A DNA stretch of 64,000 bases, taken from positions 869,501 to 933,500 of the forward strand of contig QVRM01006574.1 in NCBI GenBank assembly GCA_003439945.1. Reading direction: 5' to 3'. Shown one piece after another: positions 25,655 through 36,800 of the stretch. This DNA is from Dermanyssus gallinae. Its lineage: Eukaryota; Arthropoda; Arachnida; Mesostigmata; Dermanyssidae. Position numbers and translations under genes: made by a program. The notes under the pieces were generated by a model. It was not told the DNA's origin and ran no database searches. It saw only the letters and a program-made list of their open reading frames with translations. The stretch's first letter is position 1. The number at the start of each line of letters is the position of its first letter.

Positions 25655-28440
25655 TCTCTAATACGGAGACCTACCAGCGGGAGGAACTGCATATCAATAA
25701 TATGCGAGGTTTCCACCAGCTGGCAGTTCTACCTGCTGGAGGCCGTGGTAGACCAGTGGATGGATTATCAATCTACCTACATAAACGTTTACCGCCGGCG
25801 CAATGTGTGAGGAAGAACGATTTCTATGTGGGTCTCTCGTCTATGAGGGTGAACATAGCCGTCTTCTACCTCCCCCCACATCTTGACTCGGCAGAGGTCG
25901 CTGACACGGTGAGTTCCGGTATATCAGGTTTTGACCTGTCTATGCCAACCATCGTCGGTGGCGACTTCAATGCCCGTATTGATGGTGGGGCTACTAACGA
26001 TAAAGGAGAGGTGCTGCTCCAGTTGATGGAATACTTTGGTCTGAGATGTGCAAATGCACGCGAAGACCACACGTATATAAGTCATAACGGAAGCAGCACC
26101 ATTGACCTACTGTTTCACAACCTTGTCGATGGCGAAGTTGAAAGCTTCGATGTTCTCGAGGTGGCTGCAAGGAAGCACCTACCGGTGTCAGCAGTCGCAA
26201 ATATTCCAGATATCTGGTTTAAGCAGCAAGGCGACCCACACCTGGTTGCCACGAGGCGTGTTGACCTTTCACTATTAGAGGTTGATAGCCTCGAGGTGGG
26301 CTGTGATGTGGATACTTGTTGTGAACTGCTAGAGAGAATCATGAGAAGTGCAGTAAGGTGGAAAAGACCGGAGCAGAGGAGATCACGACAGTGGTTTTCT
26401 CAGGCTTGCTATCTCGCCCACCGTGGGGTGCTCGAGCTTTTGCGCCAAGCGAGGGTAAAGGCACCACCACAGCTGCTAGCCAGACGCAGGCTTGACTACT
26501 TCAATAGTAGAAAAGCTTACATAAAGCTATGCCTTGACCACAAGCGTGAATACGCTAGGCGGGAGGAAATCCGACTGCTCGAAAGAGCGGAGCGCAAGCC
26601 CTCAGCCTACGTCGTACGGCCTCGTAGGGGGGCGAACCACCTGCTCAGCGACGAACAGGTAACGAGTCACCTGACCGGTCTTCTATATAACCGCGAGACG
26701 GTACGCCTGGCTCCATTGATTGAGCACCCGCTCACATTGGAGCAGGATACTATGAATCTGCCCTTTGAGGTAGAAGAAGTAAGTCAGGTTCTGCACTCTC
26801 TTCCGAGAGGAAAGAGTGCGGGGCCAGACCAAGTGTACTATGAGCACTGGGTGCAGTCTGAGCCACTTTTGGCAAACCATCTTTGTGGTTTCTTCAACGA
26901 GATCATGAAGAGGGGACAAATGCCAGGAGCCTGGCATATCGCCAGGCTTTCTCTTTTATTTAAGAGTAAGCATGGTGATGACAGACGAGACCCAAACTTA
27001 TACCGCGGTATAGCGTCTGAAAGGACGCTGAAGAAGATCTTCTGCAAATTGGTTATAAAACGGATCGAGTACGCTGTCGACCAGACCCTTCCACCGGAGC
27101 AATTCGGCTTTCGAAGAGGTCGAGGAACGCGTGATGCAATCCATGTGCTTCAGTCAGAGATAGAGCGAGCTGTGGCAAAGCCCGGAGGCCATTTGTATGC
27201 AGTCTTTATAGACTGCGTCAAGGATTTCGACAAAGCACCTCGAGATCTCTTGGTGAAGTCATTCCGATACGCGGGGGTTGGTGGCTCTCTTCTGAGCGTA
27301 ATTTCCAGTTTCTTTGATGAGGACACCTTACTGGTACAAGGTGAGCAGGAAGTGTTGCAGGTAAGGCAAAATGTGGGAACCCCGCAAGGCGACCCATTGA
27401 GCTGCGTCTCCTTCACTCTTCTGCTTGCCGATTTTGTTGATTATATTCGACAAGAGTTTCAGAAGGCCACAGTTGTGATGTACGCAGATGACATAGTAGT
27501 CGCTCATCACGACCTGGGTGCGCATCACTTCTCTGGCGGAGGTGTTCCTTGTCTCAAGAGGGCTGGAAATAAACGCCATGAAGACCAAGGCTATTTAATT
27601 CAGAAGAGGAGGTCGATTGGCTGCTAAAGACGTTATACGTTGCGGCGGCCAATCCTTGGAATTCGTTAACTCTTTCCGGTATCTGGGGCTTCGGCTTCAT
27701 TATACTGGGATGACCTTCACTGGTCACATCGTCGAGACAGCGCGCACAGCCCTAATTTCTCTTTATGGAGAAATAGGCGATGTCCGGCGACTGTCCGTCC
27801 CGACGGCAGTGGCGCTTTTCTACCTCAAGGTTGTTCCGGCGCTGATGTATGGTCTTGACAGAGTATGGGAACACCTCACTCGGGCAAACTTTGGTTTGCT
27901 TGAAAGGTGTTTTACAATGTACATGAAGCGAGTACTTTGCCTGTCAATGCGGGCAAGGAGCCGCTTTGTGTACCTAATGTCAGGCTGTGCACCAGTTGTT
28001 GAGATTATTCGATTGAGGTTGAAGACGCCGCGTACAGTACCATTCGAGAGCTTTATCTCGGAATGGGAAAATAAAGTTGAACAAGTCCGACGAGAGGTCG
28101 GAGACCTGGATGTCTTCAGGGCCTCTCACCTCTGGTCTGGTCTTGCGTGTGACAATCGCCACGTCTATACCAGATACATAGTTCATGGTTATCATCACCT
28201 GGTTTGTTCGAATACGAGCTTCCACGAAGAGTACACAGAGTGCGTCTGTCGACTGTGCTCTCAGGCGTGTACGAAGTTTCATGCATCTGCCTGTTTGGCC
28301 CTTGCGAAGAGATCACTGCACTGCCTCTCTCGTATAACATGCCGCGAGGAGCTGAGTGTATAATTGTATAATATGTATAATTGTTCATGTTATATGCATA
28401 CTCAATATGAGTGAAATAAATACGATGATGATGTATTTGA
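25655..28440 (+). mobile_element. 5'-truncated LINE with APE endonuclease, clade uncertain
   Basis: This plus-strand copy begins just before the catalytic glutamate of its endonuclease, so its 5' part is missing. It ends in AATAAATACGATGATGATG, a short (GAT)n tail with an AATAAA, not a long poly(A). The neighbouring minus-strand LINE (28,815-30,300) is a relative, lying tail to tail with it. Confidence 0.75.
25702..28363 (+). pseudogene. LINE polyprotein: endonuclease, reverse transcriptase, C-terminal knuckle
   Basis: The first frame (25,702-27,627) has VGGDFNARIDGG and SSTIDLLFHN of an apurinic-type endonuclease; the usual SDH near its end reads RKH. Then come LPRGKSAGPDQVYYEHW, RLSLLFKSKHGDD, LYRGIASERTLKKIFCK, QFGFRRGRGTRDAI, VFIDCVKDFDKAPRDLLVK (motif A), GTPQGDPLSCVSF (B) and VVMYADDIVVA (C). 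The frame changes between about 27,500 and 27,560, and a TAA at about 27,594 interrupts the continuing frame. The second part (27,617-28,363) has FVNSFRYLGLRLHY, MYGLDRVWEHL and a C-terminal cysteine/histidine cluster (CVCRLCSQACTKFHASAC). An in-frame ETYQREE lies upstream of the first ATG, so translation of the intact element began further 5'. Confidence 0.8.
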
Positions 28441-28559
28441 ATCTCGCGTTTTCCTGATGCATTGCCTGTACACAGGGCACTGTATAGAGTTCACTGCGTG
28501 TTTGAGGTCGCCCCCTTGCAATTATAGCAACTTGCATTTTTCCTCGTAAGTACAGCTTT
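28441..28559. other. Short spacer between LINE and dispersed repeat
   Basis: No feature was recognised. Confidence 0.3.
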
Positions 28560-28760
28560 TGTACGCCGCAGGACCTTCGTACAATATTTGCTATCCTTCC
28601 TAATTAATTTTTCGGAGAGCTGTAGAGCAACATTTTCTCAAACGCTTCGAACGTAGAGTTAGCACCGGCCCCTCATAGACTTAGAAGTGTGTTTGAAAAA
28701 TTTACAAAGAGACATTTTAATCTGTTTTACAAATCCCCCAAAGGACGTTAAAAAACTCTC
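28560..28760 (-). repeat. Dispersed repeat, copy 2 (inverted)
   Basis: Reverse-complement counterpart of 23,590-23,790. The two face each other across the 24-28.4 kb LINE cluster. Confidence 0.75.
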
Positions 28761-28814
28761 TTATTTTCGTTATCTCTACTCAGTCATAGAAATTGAGAAA
28801 CCTTAGCTAGGTTC

Positions 28815-30300
28815 CTACGTAATTGTACCATAAGAGACAGCTAACTGCGTAAGGGAAATAGCTCTCTGACAGGTATCGAGATGGTAGATAGGGCACGGCT
28901 GGTTGCATAAACGGCACAAACAGCCGACATCAGGATCGTAAAAACCTCTTCGATGGCAGAGTTTATGGTGAATGAATATGAGTGAATAGCGGGTCACGAG
29001 ATGTCAATTGGGTTGTAGTGGTCTTTGCCAGTTCTGTGTGACCATTTCTGGCGAATTAAAGAAGCTTCCGGGAACTGCTCGAACTTTTTTTATAAAGTTT
29101 TCTCTACACTGAATAAGAGCAGCGGTTTCTGAGAGACGGAATCTAGTTACTAGATCTTCTACAAGTGGTTGAGTAGAAGTCATAAGGTAAACTAGACGGT
29201 TTTTTGCATTTTGTGGCAACCCAATGGCTAGCTTGAAAAACGTAGGCTTTACCTTATCTAGTTTTTATAGCTGTAATAGGCTGAGGTGTTCCCATATGAC
29301 CTGGATGCCGTAGGCCGCCACCGAAGCAATTTTTAGGTCAAAAAGTGTTTTTAGTGTGGTCAGGGATAACTGTTGGGGCTTTTCGATTGTAGACATCGCG
29401 ACTAGACTTTTTCTGGTTCGTTCGGCGATGTGTTGTCCAAAGGTTGTGCCCTTCATCGAAAAGTTAACCCCAAGGTAACAGAAGGTGTTGACTAACTCGA
29501 CTGCACCAGAACTTAGTTTCAAGCGATCGGAACGAGCAAGCGGTCCCCCAGGTCTAAATTTGATAGCTTTTGCTTTCTCGGCTTAATCTTAAGGCCGTTG
29601 TTCTCGCAATACCCCTCCAGGGTGCGTATGCTTCGCTGCAACTCCAACTTGTCACGACTGTACATGACGATATCGTCAGCATATAATATGATGCCGACCG
29701 TATCGTGTTCTTTGTAAATTCTTGGCGGCATATCGCTGAGAAGGGTAGAAAAAAGCAAAGGGCTAAGATTATCACCTTGAGCATAACCTGTGGTCTGGAT
29801 AACGGGCTCATGCTCACAGATCGAATCGTCAAGGATTATCGAGTTTGCTTGAAGAATGCTGGGGATTAGGGTTAGTGTCTTGGGGCCAACACCTGCATTG
29901 ACGAGCTTCTGGAATACAACATTTCGCGGAGCAGTGTCAAAAGCGGCCTTCAGATCGACAAATAAGGCATATAGAAACCTTCGCCTTGACGTATGAAGTT
30001 CCAGGCTTCTTTTAACTTCGGATAATAACTTCGTGCATGCTGTTATGATTGACTTACCTTGACGAAATCCATGCTCTTCTTGTGGTATTATGTTACGGTG
30101 ATGAAAGAATATAGAAAAGCGTTTTGTGAGCACCCATGCCAAAATCTTATAAATGCAACTCTTCTTGGCAATGCGCCTCCAGGTTCGAACATCAGTAGGA
30201 TCACCCTTTGCTTTTGGGATGACTTTAGGGATACACTCCCGCCATGCTTCCGGGACATAGACCTCATCTAAACATCTATTGAAGTGTTTTATTACAATGA
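28815..30300 (-). pseudogene. LINE reverse transcriptase, related to the plus-strand neighbour
   Basis: Minus-strand text from 30,300: YVPEAWRECIPKVIPKAKGD, WRRIAKKSCIYKILAWVL, EEHGFRQGKSIITACTKLL, YALFVDLKAAFDTAPRN (motif A), TTGYAQGDNLSPLLFSTLL (B) and GIILYADDIVMYSRD (C). After frame changes at about 29,520, 29,265 and 29,000 it continues with LVNTFCYLGVNFSMKG, VAAYGIQVIWEHLS, AKNRLVYLMTSTQPLV and CLCRLCNQPCPIYHLDTC. The C-terminal order matches the LINE at 27.6-28.36 kb, so both belong to one clade. The endonuclease is missing: the copy is cut at an AT array (30,303-30,341). Confidence 0.78.
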
Positions 30301-30301
30301 T

Positions 30302-30302
<1 letters not shown>

Positions 30303-30343
<41 letters not shown>

Positions 30344-30376
30344 ATACATATGGTGCAATAAATAAATGATGATGAT
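30303..30376 (+). repeat. AT array and solo LINE 3' tail
   Basis: An AT array (30,303-30,341) is followed by GCAATAAATAAATGATGATG, the same AATAAA plus (GAT)n ending as the LINE at 28,440 but with no LINE body before it. Probably a very short 3'-end insertion. Confidence 0.5.
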
Positions 30377-31609
30377 AGCAGACAGCAAACTGCGATAACA
30401 ACTACAACTGATTGAACAAGCTTTGAATATACTAAAGTATGTAGCGAATCAATGTGTAGCGAACTACAAACAGAAGTATTGCGTTTTTCGACCCGTTTCT
30501 TAAACCGGTAGCAATAGAAGCCAGAAGAGCTTTAGGTACTTGTCACTGTCGTTAGCACTCGAGTCAGAAAGACAGTCTATCTTGATCACTGGTAGGGTTC
30601 TAACAAGGTTACGCAATGGCTACCCTGTATTCATAATTCACAGACATAAACGCAATGAGGCACTCATCACGTTTGTCAGGCTGTTTGTGGCGGCATTTCA
30701 CAAATTTCACAAAATAATCTTAATAAGACACGGCCCACTGGATGAAATCAAGTGGGAAGGGGTATGATGCAACGTGTAGAACTCACTCTGATCACAAATT
30801 AGCACATACTGTATCGTACTTCAACCAAATACTCTACAGAACGCCTGGAGAACTATACTGATTTTTTGGTTTCGGAGAAAGAAAGCCCTTTCGACGTGGG
30901 TCAACTAGGAGTAACTTTGGCTAACTGGTTGCTGCTTATGAACATCCCAAATGCAGTTGAGAAAAAACCTTCCAAGTGGTTTGTGTTTCCTGTGCTTATA
31001 TAAAGCACACTGATCTCTGTTGAATCCTATCGAAAAAGCTGTAGTACGTCTGTAGACTGACGACATTGTCACCTAATTGAGGCTGGGTCACTACAATGAA
31101 TGATACTACATATGACATTGTGTCCGTAAAACAGCGGACTAGATGTGAACACGACAAAAAACGAGAAAGTAATTAATTTTTGACATTGGATTTTGACATC
31201 GTTATCCCGAAAACTCAGCCACGAGGAGCAGTGCAAAGTTCTGTTAATGACTGCTATGATAAGCTCTATATAACACTAGTACAGCTTCGAAACTTTATTG
31301 AACGTTATCTGACAGGCAATTTTGTGAAGAAATGAAAACGACTAATGTATACGTTTTACTTCTAAAAAACCATATATAATACATATTTATTCTTCTTTTG
31401 CCAAACATTCCTAATGCAGGTATATATATATATACTGAATTTCTCACGATTTTTGCTGGTGAGATCTTGTTGTCCCACAGTATTAGCCCCCGTTGGCACC
31501 TCAGAATCCGCTGAGTGGTGAGGCATTAGTTGGAAGATCTGCCGCATTCATTGATGACAGATTATTATTACAGTAACCATTACTTTAGAATTCTAGGCCA
31601 AAAATATAC

Positions 31610-31683
<74 letters not shown>

Positions 31684-32485
31684 CGCACGCGCTCGCAGTG
31701 TGTCACCTGATTGAAATCTTGCCATCGAGAGTAACAACAAGGTGCCTTATACATTACTGTTGCCATTACAATTCCATCTGTTGCTCGGTGGACAAACACC
31801 GTCCAGAGCTAGTGGGGCTTGCCAGTTGTGCCAATGATCTTGTCAACCAACAGTGAAGAAGGCAGAATTAGCACAGCCTCCTGACATCGAAAATAGACGA
31901 AATTGTGTTTAGGATCACTGACGGGTCCCGATTTCGTTGTTCTGGAAAAGAGTACGCCAGTGCGTATAGGGTGCTGAACCCACACGTGCAACAATAGGAT
32001 ATTGACCCAATTACTGCATTATATTTATCTACATATTAGGCTACAGTGATCCATATTCTGCTAGCAATTTACGCCGTTCGCTGTACTGTCGTTATGTTGC
32101 TCTCACTACGGTTTTTGCCGTCGACCGTTGCCAATTTTCGATTGTTGTTCCCGGCTGTCATAGCTTTTGCGGCAGTAACTACAATTATTATCATTATTCT
32201 GCCATTACTATTTTCACTATCGTTGTTACTATTGTAGTCACTGGCTTCAAGTCGTCATTATTATGACTGTAGCACAAGGCTATGCTACAGATCAAGCCAC
32301 TAACGACTTGTTATCGAAATCAAGAACTCACTCCTGAGCACTGAGCGAAAAGGCGGAACGTAAAGAGCTCTCTAAAAAGTTCAGAATAGAATGACCGCTG
32401 ACGTGTCAAGTCTCAGCCCTCTATGCAACTTGCCCGCCCCAGACAAGTTTGTCGTTTTCACATTGCACACATCATATATATATAT
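30377..32485. other. Unassigned spacer
   Basis: AT-rich DNA with an AT array at 31,613-31,678. No gene was recognised on either strand. Confidence 0.4.
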
Positions 32486-32599
32486 AAGGTATTCCTAAAT
32501 GAACTTGTCACATTTTAAGAGGCGGTACAACTTGTTCAAAAGTTCTGTAGCAAGTTCTACCACCCCTTGAAATGAGGCGACTCTATTTAGGAACACCTT
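32486..32599. mobile_element. 114-bp fold-back MITE
   Basis: Imperfect terminal inverted repeats of about 50 bp: the left end starts AAGGTATTCCTAAAT, and the reverse complement of the right end starts AAGGTGTTCCTAAAT. Pairing continues through CATTT and GGTAGAACTTG-type blocks to a short centre. The flanks are TA-rich. The size and shape fit a non-autonomous mariner/Tc1-type MITE; no transposase is present. Confidence 0.7.
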
Positions 32600-33869
32600 G
32601 TGTATATATAAACAATTTAAAAGCTCACTACACACTTGGTAAAGACCCTATTTTCTTAAACGCACGCCGCGCCACCGGTATGTTCATCACACGTCACCCA
32701 AAATTCGGTCAGACGATTTCAGCACGAAAATAAGCAACAGGTACAACAATATTGCGGGCTGTCTCAAAGTAACCGGTCACCACTCACGCACTGTGCCCAA
32801 CAAAAACGGAAACAAAAACTAGTACAGCCAATGTTATGGATATATATATATATATAAATATATTTACACACAGGCGCCATATAAAATCAAACATTCACTC
32901 ATGAATTGGAAACAGATTCGCAATACAAACCCAACAAGTAATTAGAGGTAGTAAGTGTGGATCATTCAGGCCTCGCCGGTTACAGAGACCCAGAAATCCT
33001 TCTATCAAATGCAGCCTGGATTCTCACCATTCTCAAGAGCGCCTTCGAGAGCGTTTGCGACCGATTGTCGCTACGCTGCTAAATCTTCCAAAGTCCTTCT
33101 GGGCTGACCATATGGCCTACAACTCGGTCTCTTCCCCTCTCAGCTAAAACCGACAGGTTGAAACAATCTCATTTTTTCGGCGCGGTGTTGGTCTATGACC
33201 ACCAGCAGCGATCAGATCAACGTCTGAGCGTTACGCTAGCGCAGATCTACGACGATATGATTAGGCCTATGACGCTTTCAGACCACCACCCCGTTCGTCA
33301 CTGCCCTGTTTGGGCGAAATATATTGTCACCATATGTTCATTTCGTACATGACTATCATGTGTTGTACAGAATTGTACCACTGCCGCTACCGCCATGGCC
33401 ATTGCATCGTTGTGACACCTAGCGAACGTCGTCACCAGCTTCTACTTGCACTGGGAGCCCCTGATTGATCCCCATTGCTGCTCAGCAGAGCAACGGCTAA
33501 CCCTAAACCACCCCAACTACTGCGACACACGTATCAATGAGTTAGCCTCCTTCAGGCGCCACCAATAGAAAACGTACACTTGCATGCAACAATCGGCTCT
33601 CATCAGCTATCATCGTCATCATCACTACAGCCAGTTCGTTTCGTTTGCGCTAGGCACTCATCAAACTAAGCAACCACCGGAAGACCAAAAACACCGACCG
33701 CCTCGTCGAAATGCCAACCCGTTTGGCATCTTTGACGAGTCTGCACGCGGGGGTCTGCACACGAAAGTCGTTCATTCGTTCGTCCATCCGTTTGTATGAC
33801 TATCTGTCTGTCTGGTTGTCTGTCTCTCTCTCTCTATGTCTCTCTCTATCTGTCTGTCTGTCTGTCTGT
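32600..33869 (-). other. LMAN1 3' flank
   Basis: Probably LMAN1 3' UTR plus intergenic DNA. Directly after the stop codon the minus strand runs into an ACAG/AGAG tract (about 33,800-33,869). No coding exon or clear polyadenylation signal was recognised in the remainder. Confidence 0.35.
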
Positions 33870-36800
33870 CTAGTAAAACTTCTTGGCAGCGTCGACCTTG
33901 CTATTTCTGTAGACCATGTAACCGAGCACCATGATGAGTTGAACGCACGTGAAGGCCACGAATGTCGCCGTGCCCACACACGAAACTTGGGGACAGCCGG
34001 ACAGCTGTTGATGGCGATTCAGCGTGGCCGCCGACACGGAGGCAACGTCTCGTTTGACGATATTCAGAGAGTCCCGCATCTCGTTGATGAGACGCGGATC
34101 TACGCCACCGCCAGCCGAACCGGCTCCACCACCACCTGCGGCGCCAGTTCTCTGTGACACCTGCAAGCACGCGTCGCACATCATTAATATCATCATCATC
34201 ATACATTGATATATATGAACGTCAACACACTCGATTACACTCAGAGTTCATACACCTGTACCTAACAAAGTGTGCAAATACCTATACCACGTTCTTCACA
34301 TCGTCGAAGACATTGAATCATCACTGACAATTGGCACGCCGAAACAGCCGGCCCGGCGAATCGGTTCTGCTCGCCTCACACACATTGAAGGCCACTTGCA
34401 TATTGCGCTTCATAGTACTTCACCTGCCTATTGTTCACACCTAGATAAACATGGATACCGTAGCTACACATATAAATGCATAAACGCACAAGTAAGTGCA
34501 AAATATATTGCAGAATCACAACAAGCACTAGATGATATCAGGGTTAGGCATCTGGTGACCGAGCCTGAATGACCAAAGCCTAAAATCCGGGCCATATGGA
34601 GCATTTAATTGCAATCCTTGTTTTTCATCATAAATATAACTCTCTTCTGTCTCAATCGGGCTCGAAGAGAGCTGCTTTCCCGTGAGCTTTGTATTACACC
34701 AGCAACAAAGCGCACTAAACGGCGCGTAGAACCCCACACCTCTGTACGTGTTCATACCTCAGCAATCGCGGCTCGCACAACATTCAGCGTAGCGACGAGA
34801 TCCCTTTGCGTTGCCAGAATCGAGTCCACCTCGTGGCGCTGAATCGGCAATGGCATAACTGTAAACATAACAAGGGTGAGCGAGCGAGAGAGAATGAAGG
34901 TAAGAATAAAGATTTTTAGTATCGAATAAATCTAATAAAAACGACCACCTTAAAAATGAGTTTAATTCTAGTATAGAATGAATCTGAACTATTCAATTAC
35001 GTCGTTATCAGACGATCAAGCGAACGATCGTTCCCTATTGAAACAGGAATAAGGAAATCAATGCCAAACATAGTCATGATATGCAGATAAGAGATAAAAT
35101 TGAATAAAGCTATTAACTTCAACAAATATACTAGCACCTGTGATTGTTGTTTTATTTGTTTGTGATGCTTAAGATCCTAAATTTCCCGTCGTGTGAACTA
35201 TTTCGGTGTAAGGGCTAACCGCATCCGCAAATTGAATGAATTCTATATTAGACTTCCAAAAGATTAAATAATCAGAAAGTATTATATTAGTATACAATAC
35301 GCCCTCTATTTAATCGCCGCAACTCCCCAAGAGTGTGGCAGCAGCATGGTCGCTGACTCTTAGCACAGGTATGGTTTATCATCTATTCTAAATGAGAATC
35401 GCTGGAAGAAAACTCGATCAACAATAGGGATCAAACCGGCGACACCTCGGTAGATAACAACGATAACTAGCCCACTAAACCTCCTAGATAACGCCGCCAT
35501 ATAGACATGTATACGCAAGAGAGCTAAGGAGATGACTGATTGTCGAAAAACATGGAAAGACTGAAAGAGGAAAGATAAACATATTAAATTACTAAATTGC
35601 AATGTTTTGTCATGCTGATGTGACTGCCTAGACATTACTTTACAAAATATGCGAATACAAAAGAACGAATTGTTCGATTGAAAAACGATTGAACATACAT
35701 GCATTTATGAAAGTTTGCAAAAACATGATCCCGGATGTCTCATTCTCGAGCTCTCACGTTTAATAACTTATAATGATGATAAAAAGAATAATCAAAAAAG
35801 CTTCTTTCACCGTTCGATACGGTGGAGTTCGGTCGTGTTTCGTGTTGGCTACCGTAAAATCAACTATTACGAGAGGCTTGATTGTGATTTTCGTAGTGAT
35901 AATTGCGTCATCTAGACTTTCCATAGTGAGTGTTCGAACAGTGCACACCATACGCCTAGAGGCACTCTGGTTACTCTTCAGGGGGTCCTGACTCCTTCAG
36001 AGCTCTCTGACAGCTGTGTTCGATTTGCCGATGTCATCGCTAGCCATACGGCTGTGACCAACCTGCGGCGGGGATCACTACTGGTTACGTGTGGGTTAGG
36101 CTCGTGGAGCTATCGTAGCCTGATGGTAGCGTCTGCGGCTGACAGCTGCAACGTCCCGGTTCAAATCCCAAGGGTGGCATTTTTTTTGTCCTAAGACGTT
36201 TAAAAGCCTAGGACAATGCCAGGGGTATCCAGCGGCAGTAAGCCGCCTGACAGTTTGGATATCTCCAAGCTTAGGAGCACAATTGCCAGAGAGAAACCAA
36301 TCGCGGCCAAAGCCGGTGTCTCGAAGCCAGTCAGCAGCAGGGCTGGAGGCGCATCCTCTGAAGCATCAGAAGTCGACTCCAGTAGAGGTGCCGAAACGTC
36401 GGAGATTGTGGAAGAAGGTGCAGCGCCAGGGTGTAAGCGAAAAAGGTTACAGGTTGCAATGAACCTGACGAACCATTTACGCTGCTGGTGTCGAAGCGTG
36501 AGCAGAAGACTATATCTCGCGAGCAACGTCAGTTAGACAAACTGAGAGTGGATGCGACTAGCGGTCTACTCAACGCTTTCAAAGTTGTCATCCGGAGAAA
36601 AGCAAACGAAAATCCTGCTTCAAGTGAGTTCGCAGATGGCACATTGCTGCGGTTATGTAAGGCTCTTCATTCCAATTGCCCTGACTGCAAGATATCAAGC
36701 AGTAAAGCCGCTATATCCGTATGGGTAAATTCAGAGGATGCTGCCAGAAATCTTACGCAACTTTCTGCAATAGGGTCGATACCCGTCACGGTAACGTGCC

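Noticed and set aside
36110..36187. Functional tRNA gene
   Set aside because: The acceptor stem does not pair and the T-arm stem is mismatched; kept only as a tRNA-like module.
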